Assembly: GCF_000469385.1 (NCBI RefSeq)
Contig: NZ_KI271304.1
Span: forward strand, 94,898-158,897
DNA from: Leptotrichia sp. oral taxon 879 str. F0557
GTDB lineage: Bacteria; Fusobacteriota; Fusobacteriia; Fusobacteriales; Leptotrichiaceae
Direction: 5' to 3'
Length of the DNA: 64,000 nt
The notes below the pieces were generated by a model. That model did no database searches. It was given only the letters and a program-made list of their open reading frames with translations, and had not been told where the DNA came from. Within the stretch, counting starts at the first letter, position 1. Each line of letters opens with the position of its first letter. Positions 8,848 through 17,041 of the stretch are shown here, in pieces. Both the position numbers and the translations under genes were made by a program.

Positions 8848-9720
8848 CTACATATCCAGGTTAAATGTCATCACTTTATTAAAATCTGAATTTGCTTCAT
8901 CAGATTGAGTCCATTCACCATTTACATTTGTATATGTCAAATCAAACGTTTTCTCAGAATATTTTAAATTGGAATCATTTAATTTTTGGTCAATTAATTC
9001 CTTCATCCATTTCATCGTTTGCTGTTCTATTGCCTCTTCCGATTTCCCTTTCAACTGTTGTGCATTATCAGCCGCTTTTTTATTAACGAGTGTCTTTATT
9101 TCTGATAAATCAGGATACTTCATTGTTACATTTAAAACAACTTTTCCTTGAGTTTCAGTTGCATTATTTATTTTGTAGTTAATTTTTTTGTATGCTTCCT
9201 TAAATAAATTCATTGAATCAAGTTCATTTTTATCTGTTGTTATCGATGAATAATCACCCTTCTGTAAAATATTAATCACTTCTTTTAATGTGTTTTCTGC
9301 CGCTTCTTTTCCACTTCCTCCAGCTGTATTTGTTTGCGATGTTGTTATACTTGCCATATTCTGACTTTGTAAGATTGTCGAAACTGCTGATTTTTTTGCA
9401 CTTTCCTTTTTTTTCTTGTTTTGTGCATTAATATAAAAAATTCCTGAACCTATAATAACGATAAATAATGCCGCTATACCAAATAAAATCATAATTTTCT
9501 TATTCGAGAATGATTTTATTTCTTCTTTTTCATTCACTTCATTTTTTTCCTTGACTTCTTCATGCTTTTCGTCTGTACTTCCTCCTATGCTTCCAAACAT
9601 TGTCTTTTCAAGTTCTTCTTTTTGTTTTTGAAGTTCCCGTATTTCTTTCTGACGTTTTAATTCTTGAATTTCTTTTTCTAATTCCTCTTTTGATTGTTCA
9701 TTAAATTTTTTATTATCCAT
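8848..9720 (-). CDS. Coiled-coil, single-TM protein with unknown C-terminal domain (paralogue 2)
   Basis: An unrecognised 290-residue protein. Its N-terminal coiled coil (LEKEIQELKRQKEIRELQKQ) and membrane helix (about 80-100, IMILFGIAALFIVIIGSGIFY) are shared with the gene at 7925. The C-terminal part (about 140-290: ENTLKEVINILQKGDYSSI through FDLTYTNVNGEW to VMTFNLDM) is a different domain. Its alpha-then-beta-sheet pattern suggests an NTF2/DUF4878-like fold, which is a guess. A truncated third copy of this C-terminal domain lies just upstream (9866-10108). AGGAGG precedes the ATG by 8 nt. The gene has its own consensus-like promoter. Confidence 0.75.
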   Translation of the reverse strand: MDNKKFNEQSKEELEKEIQELKRQKEIRELQKQKEELEKTMFGSIGGSTDEKHEEVKEKNEVNEKEEIKSFSNKKIMILFGIAALFIVIIGSGIFYINAQNKKKKESAKKSAVSTILQSQNMASITTSQTNTAGGSGKEAAENTLKEVINILQKGDYSSITTDKNELDSMNLFKEAYKKINYKINNATETQGKVVLNVTMKYPDLSEIKTLVNKKAADNAQQLKGKSEEAIEQQTMKWMKELIDQKLNDSNLKYSEKTFDLTYTNVNGEWTQSDEANSDFNKVMTFNLDM

Positions 9721-9763
9721 AATATATTCCTCCTAAAAATCATATCCATCTTTTACAGTAATT

Positions 9764-9792
9764 ATTATACCATAATGTCTTAAAATTTTCAA
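9764..9792 (-). promoter_or_regulatory. Sigma-70 type promoter of paralogue 2
   Basis: On the minus strand TTGAAA (9787-9792) and TATAAT (9764-9769) are separated by 17 nt, with TGG directly before the -10 (extended -10). The start codon is 44 nt downstream of the -10. Confidence 0.75.
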
Positions 9793-9865
9793 GTTATTAT
9801 AACAGAATATTTTTTACTGTAATAATTATAATTGATTTAATTAGAAAAAATTAGATAATTGTATT

Positions 9866-10108
9866 CTACATTTGATAATTGAATAACATCACTCTATTAA
9901 ATTGTGGATTGTCTCTTTCTAATTCCCAATTTCCATTTTGCTTTACATATACCATATCAAATGTTTCTTCTAAACACTTTAAATTGTTGTAATTTAATTT
10001 TTCATTTATTACTTCTTTTAAAAATTTAATACTTTGTTTATCCACTTCATCATTTGATTTTCCAGCTAGCTGTTGTGCTTCTTTTAATACTTTATTTTGG
10101 ATTTTCAA
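9866..10108 (-). pseudogene. Truncated copy of the paralogue 2 C-terminal domain
   Basis: Eighty codons matching only the last 80 residues of the 8848-9720 protein: EAQQLAGKSNDEVDKQSIKF against NAQQLKGKSEEAIEQQTMKW, then FDMVYVKQNGNWE and VMLFNYQM against FDLTYTNVNGEW and VMTFNLDM. The coiled coil, membrane helix and first half of the external domain are missing. The frame begins at a TTG with no ribosome site, just after an in-frame TAA. It lies 30 bp behind pyrE. It is best read as the leftover of a tandem duplication; translation as a small soluble protein is unlikely. Confidence 0.75.
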
Positions 10109-10138
10109 AATTTTTTAAATAATTTATTTTAAGAAATA

Positions 10139-10768
10139 TTATCTTCCCCATTTTTCAGGATTCTTACTCCATTCCAAAGCAACTTTCGCTTCTTCCTGTG
10201 TCAAATAATCTGTTTGAGCTAATAATTTTATTAAAACATCAAAATTTGAAAGTGAACTAAATTTACAATTATATTTTGCATAATTTTCTTTTGCACTATC
10301 AAATCCATAAGAAAAAATTGATTTTACTTCTAGTTCCTTCACTTCTTCCTTTTGAAGCACATCAACTGCAATAAGGCTGCTTTTACCTGTTGTAATCAAA
10401 TCTTCAATTACAACGACTTTTTTCCCTTTAACCTCTGAACCTTCAATCTGTTTTCCTGCGCCATGATCTTTTGGTTTATTTCTCACATATGCAAGAGGTT
10501 TTTTCATTCTGTCAGCAATAAATGCAGCCCAAGGTATTCCAGCAGTTGCAACTCCTACAATCACATCCACATTTTTGTCAATTCTTTCAACAAATGCTTC
10601 TACAATTATATCTCTCTCGTCTGAAAATCCTAATACATAACGATTATCGCAATAAATTGGACTCTTTATTCCAGATGCAAACGTAAAAGGCTCTCCTACA
10701 TTGATTTTTACTGCCTTCACATCAAATAATGCCTTTGCCACTTTTTCTTCCAATGTTAAATTAGCCAT
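10139..10768 (-). CDS. pyrE: Orotate phosphoribosyltransferase
   Basis: A 209-residue cytoplasmic enzyme that joins orotate to PRPP to give orotidine 5'-phosphate. The PRPP-binding motif is clear (VVVIEDLITTGKS), and the substrate loop reads RNKPKDHGAGKQIEG with the catalytic lysine and histidine. FASGIKSPIYCDNR near the N terminus binds orotate. The frame extends to TTG 10786, but GAAAGGA sits 9 nt before the ATG at 10768, which is taken as the start. It is the last intact gene of the pyr cluster, 81 bp after pyrC. Its product feeds PyrF. Confidence 0.95.
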   Translation of the reverse strand: MANLTLEEKVAKALFDVKAVKINVGEPFTFASGIKSPIYCDNRYVLGFSDERDIIVEAFVERIDKNVDVIVGVATAGIPWAAFIADRMKKPLAYVRNKPKDHGAGKQIEGSEVKGKKVVVIEDLITTGKSSLIAVDVLQKEEVKELEVKSIFSYGFDSAKENYAKYNCKFSSLSNFDVLIKLLAQTDYLTQEEAKVALEWSKNPEKWGR

Positions 10769-10848
10769 TTTATCATTTCCTTTCAAATTTTGATTTTTTG
10801 TTTTATTTCTAAGACTATTTATTAGTTATTAACATATAGGTAAACTAT

Positions 10849-12120
10849 TTACTCTGAAAATTTAATTTCTTTTCCTTTATGAATATCATTAATTTTTCCA
10901 TTTTCATAAATAATTTTTCCATTTACAATTGTCATTGTGTTTTTTCCTTTTAATTTCCAGTTTTCATAAGGAGTCCAGCCACATTTTGATTCAATTGTGT
11001 CATCTACACCGACAATCCACTCTTTTTGTGTATCAACTACAATTATATCAGCAAAAAAACCTTCCTGCAGCTTTCCTCTTTTTTCAATTTTCATTATTTT
11101 TGCAGGATTTTCACACATTAACTTTTGTATTGTTTCAAGTGATATTTTCCCTTCGTTAGAGGCATTTATCATAAGTGCAAGTGAAGTTTCGACTCCTGGC
11201 ATTCCAAATGTAATTTTTTCCAATTTTTCACTTATTAGATGTGGTGCGTGATCTGTTCCAATTGTATCAACTTCTCCTTGATTTATTGCCTCCCACAAAA
11301 ATTCATTATCAGATTTTTCTCTTAATTCAGGTTTCATTCTTAGAAGCATTTTATTCCGCTCTGTACTTTCACGAATCTCAGTATTTAAAAATAAATGATG
11401 AGGGGTAACTTCAGCATAAATTGGATGTTCTTTTGTATTCAAATCATCATTTTTTTTGGCATTTATAACTTTTTTCAATTCATTTTCTGATGGGATATGA
11501 CAGACATAAAGCCCTTTTCCACAATTTTTATTTAATTCTATTGCTTTGTCAATCATTTCATTCTCAGCGTGAACCAGTACCAATTCAGAATTTTCAAATA
11601 CCTTTCTCAAAATTTTATCATCTTCAATAAGCATCTCTCCAGTTGTTACATTCATAAAAATTTTTACTGTGTTTGCTTCGCCATTTCTCAAAACCTTTTT
11701 TATTTCCTCAATGTTATCATTTTTACTTCCACCAAAATGGAATCCAAAATTTACAATTGACTTTTTACTTGCTAATTTTTTCTTTTCCAGCAAATTTTCT
11801 AACGTTGTGGTCGTCGGAATTGTGTTTGGCATATCATAAAAAGTCGTAATACCAGCTTTGGCACACGCACGTGAACCTGTTGTAAAATCCTCTTTGTACG
11901 TAATTCCCGGCTCTCTCATGTGTGTATGCACATCTATAACTCCTGGCATTACTAACTTTCCTTCAATATCAATAATTCGTGCATTTTCATTATTTTTAAA
12001 TCTACTTTCATCAATATTTTCAGAAATTTTTTCAATAATTTCTCCATTTATCAAAATTTCAATTTTTTTTCCAAAAATATCTATTCCATTTTTTAGAATG
12101 ATAATTTTATCATCTTCCAT
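10849..12120 (-). CDS. pyrC: Dihydroorotase
   Basis: A 423-residue zinc enzyme of the amidohydrolase superfamily that cyclises carbamoyl aspartate to dihydroorotate. The N-terminal metal site DVHTHMREPG, the middle histidines (VHAE and TPHHLFL) and the late aspartate TIGTDHAPH are all present. Length and the HTHMREPG motif fit the class I (Bacillus-type) enzyme. The ATG at 12120 follows TAGGAGCAAAA. In order of transcription it comes after the secreted protein at 12232 and before pyrE. The next enzyme, dihydroorotate dehydrogenase (pyrD/pyrK), is not in the window. Confidence 0.95.
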   Translation of the reverse strand: MEDDKIIILKNGIDIFGKKIEILINGEIIEKISENIDESRFKNNENARIIDIEGKLVMPGVIDVHTHMREPGITYKEDFTTGSRACAKAGITTFYDMPNTIPTTTTLENLLEKKKLASKKSIVNFGFHFGGSKNDNIEEIKKVLRNGEANTVKIFMNVTTGEMLIEDDKILRKVFENSELVLVHAENEMIDKAIELNKNCGKGLYVCHIPSENELKKVINAKKNDDLNTKEHPIYAEVTPHHLFLNTEIRESTERNKMLLRMKPELREKSDNEFLWEAINQGEVDTIGTDHAPHLISEKLEKITFGMPGVETSLALMINASNEGKISLETIQKLMCENPAKIMKIEKRGKLQEGFFADIIVVDTQKEWIVGVDDTIESKCGWTPYENWKLKGKNTMTIVNGKIIYENGKINDIHKGKEIKFSE

Positions 12121-12231
12121 TTTTGCTCCTAAATTTTATAAAATAGACTCAAACTCCTTTAATTATACAATAAAATTAAACAAATTTATTTTTGAATATA
12201 CTGAAGGAGCTTTACTAGAGTATCGAGTTTT

Positions 12232-12657
12232 TTATTTTCCTTCTAAACTTTTTAACATTCTTTCCATTCTTATAAGTTGAAGTCTCATTTTTTCATCTGC
12301 AGAAAGATCTTTTTCTGTATTTTTTCTACTTTTTTCTTCTGCTTTTTGTCGTTTTGTCTTAACAGGTTTTTTCTTTTTTTCTGTTCTTGCAGGTGCAGCT
12401 GATCTTATATCTTCTGCCTTTATTTCATTATTTTCTGGTGATGAAGTCAATGTTTCTGGAGTTGCACTTTCTACTTCCTCATAATTTTTTTGTACTTTAG
12501 AGACTTCTTCTACAGTAGATTTTTCAGTTTCTTCATTTTGAACTTGTTTTACTTCTATTTTCTTTGGTGTTTGAGCTTTTGTATTCTTAATTTCACTATA
12601 TGCTGCCTGACTTGTTAAAAATACTCCTAATAATAGTAATAATGCTTTGTTTTTCAT
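12232..12657 (-). CDS. Small secreted Lys/Glu-rich protein inside the pyr cluster
   Basis: An unrecognised 141-residue protein. Residues 1-21 are a good signal peptide (KALLLLLGVFLTSQAAYSE). The mature part is low-complexity, rich in K, E, T and S, and probably unstructured until a final amphipathic helix (EKMRLQLIRMERMLKSLEGK). A ribosome site GAAGGAGA precedes the ATG. It sits between pyrF (100 bp upstream) and pyrC (111 bp downstream) on the same strand, so it is probably co-transcribed with pyrimidine genes without an obvious reason. Function unknown; the C-terminal helix might bind a partner or envelope component. Confidence 0.7.
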   Translation of the reverse strand: MKNKALLLLLGVFLTSQAAYSEIKNTKAQTPKKIEVKQVQNEETEKSTVEEVSKVQKNYEEVESATPETLTSSPENNEIKAEDIRSAAPARTEKKKKPVKTKRQKAEEKSRKNTEKDLSADEKMRLQLIRMERMLKSLEGK

Positions 12658-12757
12658 AATTTTTCTCCTTCTATATCATTTTATTTTTATAAGTTTACTT
12701 ATTATTTTACCATATCTTTACAATATTTGTAATTATTTTTGTAAAAATTTATAAAAT

Positions 12758-13498
12758 TTATAATGCTTCTGAAATTTCCTCCAAAATTAATTTTGCACTT
12801 TCTGCTGGATTTACAGCCCTAGTTATTGGACGCCCGACTACAAGAAAATCTACCCCCTGTTTTATCGCATCTGCTGGCGTCATAATTCGTGTCTGGTCAT
12901 CATTACTTTTCCCATCAGCATTTAATGTAAATTTAGGACGTACCCCAGGACAAACTGTTACGAATTTCTCTCCTAATTTTTCCTTTACATCCTTTGCCTC
13001 CTGCGGTGAACACACAATTCCATGCATTCCATTGTTTCTAGCAAGTGTTGCAAGATTCAAAACAATTTCCTCTAATTTCGAGTCACTTTTAAACATTTCA
13101 AAAATGTCATTTTCTCCCAAGTTTGTCAAAATTGTCACTCCAATTAAAAGGCTTTCTGATTTACTTTCCTTTACCAATTCAGCAACTTCTCTCATAGTTT
13201 TGCTTCCATTTGAACAATGAATATTAAACATAAATACATTTTTTTTAATAGCATTCGCACAAGCCATTTTTACAGTGTTTGTAATATCGTGAAATTTTAA
13301 ATCCAAAAATACCTTTTTCCCCTTTTCGTGCAAATAATCTATTAATTTTCCATCTGTATTAAGATAACTCTCAAGTCCAACTTTATACATTGAAATATTA
13401 TCTCCAAGCTTCTCTACAAGTCTTTTCGCATCTTCCATGTTATCATAATCTAGTGCAACAAATATTCTATCTTTTGCTCTCTCATCAATTCTAGCCAT
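12758..13498 (-). CDS. pyrF: Orotidine 5'-phosphate decarboxylase
   Basis: A 246-residue TIM-barrel enzyme that decarboxylates OMP to UMP, the last step of de novo pyrimidine synthesis. The signature DLKFHDITNTV gives the catalytic Asp-Lys-Asp cluster (the first KFHD and DLKF), VALDYDNMEDA starts strand 1, and VVGRPITRA binds phosphate. The ATG at 13498 follows AAGGAAGGAAG. It lies after the small membrane protein at 13602, with 103 bp between. Confidence 0.95.
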   Translation of the reverse strand: MARIDERAKDRIFVALDYDNMEDAKRLVEKLGDNISMYKVGLESYLNTDGKLIDYLHEKGKKVFLDLKFHDITNTVKMACANAIKKNVFMFNIHCSNGSKTMREVAELVKESKSESLLIGVTILTNLGENDIFEMFKSDSKLEEIVLNLATLARNNGMHGIVCSPQEAKDVKEKLGEKFVTVCPGVRPKFTLNADGKSNDDQTRIMTPADAIKQGVDFLVVGRPITRAVNPAESAKLILEEISEAL

Positions 13499-13601
13499 TC
13501 TAATCTTCCTTCCTTTTAACTTCCTTTATTTCAAACATTCCCATAAAAATTAGAATCAAAATTTCTAAAATAAATATTGGAATTGCAATAAAAACAGCTG
13601 T

Positions 13602-13901
13602 TTAATGTATATTCATAATTAATGCTGCCATTAAAATCTGAAAGACAAAAATAATTCCCCATGCTTTAAAATGAAGTGTTATTCTGTAGTTTTGATTATC
13701 TGATTCCACATTTATAACTTTTTTAGGAGTTTTTATTAAAAAATTATTGCATACTTGAAGTGTCTGTTCTCCATAGTCTACATCAATTTCTGTTTTTTCA
13801 TTAAATTTTACTTCTACAATTTTTTCATCATTTATTTTTAATTTAAACCTATCTCCTGCACTATTAGAAGATATTTTTGATTCTATAATTATTTTAGGCA
13901 T
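13602..13901 (-). CDS. Small C-terminally membrane-anchored protein
   Basis: An unrecognised 99-residue protein. Residues 1-75 are beta-rich and soluble (KLKINDEKIVEVKFNEKTEI); residues 78-97 form one membrane helix (AWGIIFVFQILMAALIMNI). There is no signal peptide, so a tail-anchored, cytoplasm-facing arrangement is likely. It is preceded by AAAGGAAAG and sits between pyrI (34 bp) and pyrF (103 bp) on the same strand, suggesting co-transcription. It may be a small PEGA-like or envelope protein; the function is not known. Confidence 0.65.
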   Translation of the reverse strand: MPKIIIESKISSNSAGDRFKLKINDEKIVEVKFNEKTEIDVDYGEQTLQVCNNFLIKTPKKVINVESDNQNYRITLHFKAWGIIFVFQILMAALIMNIH

Positions 13902-13935
13902 TGATCTTTCCTTTCTTTAATAAACTATTCTTAAA

Positions 13936-14427
13936 TTATTGAATTTGTATTTCATCTTCCAAAATTACTTTTTCACAATAAAAACATTTATATTTCGATT
14001 TTTCTTCCAAATTATTTTTATCTAAATTTTCAGAATCTTCTTTTATACGAATAAATTTTGTTTCAATATTTTCGTGATTTGAAATACATTTTGGATTATC
14101 ACATTTCATAAGTCCGATAACTTTATCCAATTTTTCTAATTTCGACTTTTCTACAACTTCATAATTATCAATTATGTTTATTGTGACATTTGGAGCTAGC
14201 AGTGAAATATTGTTTAATTCCTTTTCTTCTAATATTTTTTCCTCAATCTTTATAATCCCTTTTCTCCCAAGTGAGCTGCTTGGCATATTTGTTGCGACTG
14301 TGATTCTTTCACTATATTCCTTTAATTTTAAAATTTCTACAATTGCAAAAACTTTTTCTGACGGGATGTGATCTATTACAATTCCATGTTTTATTGCCCG
14401 TATCAGTAATTCTCTTCCTTCAGACAT
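13936..14427 (-). CDS. pyrI: Aspartate carbamoyltransferase regulatory subunit
   Basis: A 163-residue regulatory chain of aspartate transcarbamoylase, which binds CTP/ATP and holds catalytic trimers together. The N-terminal allosteric domain contains GIVIDHIP and ATNMPSSSLGRKGIIKIE. The C-terminal zinc domain has the four cysteines as C-D-N-P-K-C and C-F-Y-C. Presence of pyrI implies a regulated E. coli-type holoenzyme rather than the unregulated Bacillus type. GAAAGGAAAAGG precedes the ATG. It starts 49 bp after pyrB. Confidence 0.95.
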   Translation of the reverse strand: MSEGRELLIRAIKHGIVIDHIPSEKVFAIVEILKLKEYSERITVATNMPSSSLGRKGIIKIEEKILEEKELNNISLLAPNVTINIIDNYEVVEKSKLEKLDKVIGLMKCDNPKCISNHENIETKFIRIKEDSENLDKNNLEEKSKYKCFYCEKVILEDEIQIQ

Positions 14428-14476
14428 AACCTTTTCCTTTCTTAGAATATAAATTTTCTATTTTAAAATAATAAAT

Positions 14477-15409
14477 TTACAGAAAAAACTCCTTATCTTT
14501 TTTTAAAACAGCCATCATCATTGCCTGTCTTACAGGAATCCCATTTTTAGCCTGTTTAAAGTATAAAGCATATTTTGTGTTATCTAAATTTGTATCAATT
14601 TCATCTACTCTTGGCAAAGGATGCAAAATTATCATATCATCTTTACATTTTCCTTCGATATTTTCACGGTTTATAACATAAATACCCCTTACTTTCTCAT
14701 AATCTTCAATATCTGGAAATCTTTCCTTCTGAATCCGAGTCATGTAAAAAACGTCAATTTTATCAAGACAATCCCTGAAATCCTCTAAAATTTCATATTT
14801 TATCCCATTTTTTTTCAGATCTTCCAATAAATAATCAGGCATTTGCAAAATTTGTGGTGCTACAAAATAAATTACTGATTTAAAATGTGTAAGTGCCTTT
14901 ACTAATGAATGAACTGTCCTTCCATACTTCAAATCCCCAACAAATGCAATTTGTAAATTTTCAAGTGTCCCTTTTTCCTCTAAAATTGTGTACAAATCGA
15001 GTAAAGTCTGGCTAGGGTGCTGATTAGAGCCATCTCCTGCATTAATTACAGGTTTTTGTGATGTTTCTGAGGCAAGCCGCGCTGCTCCGTCAAACGGGTG
15101 TCTTACAACTATTACATCTGAATATGCTTCCACCATTTTTATTGTATCTCTAAAGGATTCCCCTTTTTTTACAGACGACTGCTCCACAGGCGGTAATGAT
15201 AAAACATTTGCACCAAGCCGCATTGCAGCAGATTCAAACGACATTTTAGTACGTGTACTTGGCTCAAAAAACAAAGTAGAAATTATTTTCCCACGCAAAA
15301 ACTTAAATTTTTCCTCTTCCGAACAGTCTTCAATCTTCCTTGCCAGCTCTAAAATATCAAGAATTTCCTTTTTCCCCATATCATTCATAGAAATAATATT
15401 TTCCACCAC
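14477..15409 (-). CDS. pyrB: Aspartate carbamoyltransferase catalytic subunit
   Basis: A 310-residue enzyme that makes N-carbamoyl aspartate from carbamoyl phosphate and aspartate. The carbamoyl-phosphate motif FFEPSTRTKMSFESA, the active loop SSVKKGES and the aspartate-binding ILHPLPRVDEI are intact. The start is a GTG at 15409 (a second GTG follows directly) behind GGGAGAG. It is the first gene of the pyr cluster. The promoter lies only about 37 nt upstream, so there is no room for a PyrR- or UTP-sensitive attenuator leader of the usual kind. Confidence 0.95.
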   Translation of the reverse strand: MVENIISMNDMGKKEILDILELARKIEDCSEEEKFKFLRGKIISTLFFEPSTRTKMSFESAAMRLGANVLSLPPVEQSSVKKGESFRDTIKMVEAYSDVIVVRHPFDGAARLASETSQKPVINAGDGSNQHPSQTLLDLYTILEEKGTLENLQIAFVGDLKYGRTVHSLVKALTHFKSVIYFVAPQILQMPDYLLEDLKKNGIKYEILEDFRDCLDKIDVFYMTRIQKERFPDIEDYEKVRGIYVINRENIEGKCKDDMIILHPLPRVDEIDTNLDNTKYALYFKQAKNGIPVRQAMMMAVLKKDKEFFL

Positions 15410-15445
15410 TATCTCTCCCTTGAATTCTTATTTTTTCCTAAATTT

Positions 15446-15474
15446 ATGATAACAAATTTTAATACCATTTGCAA
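15446..15474 (-). promoter_or_regulatory. Promoter of the pyr operon
   Basis: On the minus strand TTGCAA (15469-15474) and TATCAT (15446-15451) are 17 nt apart. The -10 is 36 nt before the pyrB GTG, giving a leader of about 30 nt. Confidence 0.65.
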
Positions 15475-15687
15475 ACTTTTCTTTGAATAATAATTTTTTT
15501 ATATGCTTGGATAAAATTAAATAATCATAACTACTATATTTAATACTAAGCCCCCTTTTGAAAATAGGAATAAATTTTTATAATAGAGTTGTTTGATAAT
15601 TAATTCATAATCATTCAACTAAATTGTTTTTTATTATTTTTTGGACATTTTATTAATAAATATTTTTTCATATTACTATGTTTTTTC

Positions 15688-15920
15688 TTTTTTATTTTCG
15701 TAGGATTGCTATTGCCTTTTTATTTTCGTAGGATTGCTCATTGCCGCAAAACCTTATCTTGCAGTAAAGGTTTGTCCTAATAATCAAAATTATGGCAAGA
15801 ATTGCTACGCAATAACCTATTGGCTAGTCTACGACACTTTCTGCACTGACAAAAAACTCGCTATGCTCAGACAGTTTTGCCAGCACAGAAAAATGCTCCG
15901 ACGGATTAATTTATACTAGA
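15688..15920. repeat. GC-richer intergenic element with a 28-nt tandem repeat
   Basis: About 230 bp with clearly higher GC than the flanks. A 22-bp sequence containing TTTTCGTAGGATTGCT occurs twice (15689-15710 and 15717-15738; period 28). After it come several small hairpins: AAACCTT/AAGGTTT around 15750-15775 and ATTGC-TAC-GCAAT around 15803. Next is a segment reading CTAGTCTACGACACTTTC and CTCGCTATGCTCAGACAG. The 61-codon frame on the plus strand has no ribosome site and no protein-like composition, so I treat it as non-coding. It could be a dispersed intergenic repeat or a structured RNA; the larger 15475-16059 gap holds nothing else I can name. Confidence 0.5.
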
Positions 15921-16059
15921 ATCTGTTTAAAAAGTGAAAATTATGTTTTAATCATTTGAAAATATTAAGTTTATATCCTTTAATTAGAAAAATTTGTAAT
16001 AAATTCCTTATTTAAATGAGGTTTAGTATAACTTTAAAAACTTTGATACAAATAAAAAT

Positions 16060-16085
16060 AGAGGGAAAAATTAAAACTCCCTCTT
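16060..16085 (-). terminator. Terminator after the small membrane gene
   Basis: GAGGGA (16061-16066) and TCCCTC (16078-16083) form a 6-bp stem, extended by flanking A/T pairs. The tail on the minus strand is TATTTTTATTT. It works for the gene at 16103 and could act in both directions. Confidence 0.7.
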
Positions 16086-16102
16086 TATTTTCTATAAAAA
16101 AA

Positions 16103-16413
16103 CTATTTTAATAACATCATCATTAATGGCAAAAAAGCTACTACTATTACTAATATTAACTCTTTATTTGTAAGTTTGAATTTTTTTAACAAAATATGCT
16201 TTAATACTAAAATTAAATAAAATATACTTATATATAAAAAAATGCCCATTTTTTTTAAAACAAAATATTTACTATATTCTTGTATGACACTATCTAAAGT
16301 TTTAAAAATAATAAACCAAAAAATAATAGTTATGAAATTTCTTTTTATATTATTTCTTTTTAATAGAAAAGAGTATAGCTTTTCTAAAATTTCACTTATT
16401 TTTTTATTATCAT
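16103..16413 (-). pseudogene. Small two-helix membrane protein with a frameshift at codons 4-5
   Basis: An AGGAG site precedes an ATG (16411-16413), but the frame from it stops after five codons (MIIKK). Shifting by one base inside the A7 run that follows opens a continuous frame of about 98 codons to the TAG at 16103. That frame is clearly protein-like: KKISEILEKLYSFLL, a hydrophobic segment ITIIFWFIIFK, another FLYISIFYLILVLKHILL, and a third LILVIVVAFLPLMMMLL. The intact frame has no start codon of its own near the ribosome site. Either one A was lost (mutation or base-calling error) or polymerase or ribosome slippage on the A7 restores the frame. The protein is unrecognised. Confidence 0.6.
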
Positions 16414-16455
16414 TATAATTTTATTCTCCTATTCAATAGTCGTATTTTTTCCATT

Positions 16456-17017
16456 TTACAAATCATTTTCAATTTGTTTTATAACTTTCGCAGGAACTCC
16501 ACCCACAACACTATTATCAGGTACATCTTTTGTAACAACTGCCCAGCCGCAATAACAACATTATTTCCTATCGTAACACCAGGCAAAATTGTGCAGTTCC
16601 ACCAATCCAAACATCATTTCCTATATTTACTGGCATTCCCTGTGCTTTTCTTTCCCGTCATCCTTTTAGAGAAATCGGATGTCCCACTGTTGTTATTAAT
16701 GTATTAGGCCCAATCATACAGTAATCTCCAATTCTAACTTCTGCAATATCCAGAATTGTAACATTGTAATTTGCTAAAAAATCTTCTCCCACATGAATAT
16801 TTTTCCCATTATCACAGTTGAAAAATGGCTGCACAGAAGCATTATTTTTTACTGTTCCAAAAAGATCCTTTATAGCGGCAAGCTGTTTTTCATTATCCAT
16901 CGGATCAATCGAATTGAGTATTTGACATTTTTTCAATGCATTTCCTTTTATACCTGCCACTTCTTTATCATAAAAATTATATTCTAGTCCCGCTTTTAAT
17001 TTTTCCAGTTCTGTCAT
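16456..17017 (-). pseudogene. Broken maltose/galactoside O-acetyltransferase (LbH hexapeptide family)
   Basis: The first 119 codons read as the N-terminal half of a Maa/LacA-type acetyltransferase (MTELEKLKAGLEYNFYD, then NCDNGKNIHVGEDFLANYN and the start of the left-handed helix). A TGA then interrupts the frame after GHPISLKG. Beyond it the same frame continues RERKAQGMPVNIGNDVWIGG. One missing base shifts the next part (ILPGVTIGNNVVIAAG), and a second missing base in a G run shifts the end (VVTKDVPDNSVVGGVPAKVI, stop at 16456). One nonsense and two single-base losses make this a decaying gene. It would have acetylated a sugar with acetyl-CoA. It lies 24 bp behind the oxidoreductase gene. 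Confidence 0.85.
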
Positions 17018-17041
17018 TTTCCCTCCTTTACTTTTTAAAAA

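Noticed and set aside
15734..15919. 61-codon plus-strand frame in the intergenic element
   Set aside because: No ribosome site, unusual composition, overlaps small hairpins and a tandem repeat; better seen as non-coding.
16658..17017. The TGA in the acetyltransferase as a recoded (selenocysteine or Trp) codon
   Set aside because: Position does not match a conserved Cys or Trp in the family, and two further frameshifts follow downstream; decay explains all three.
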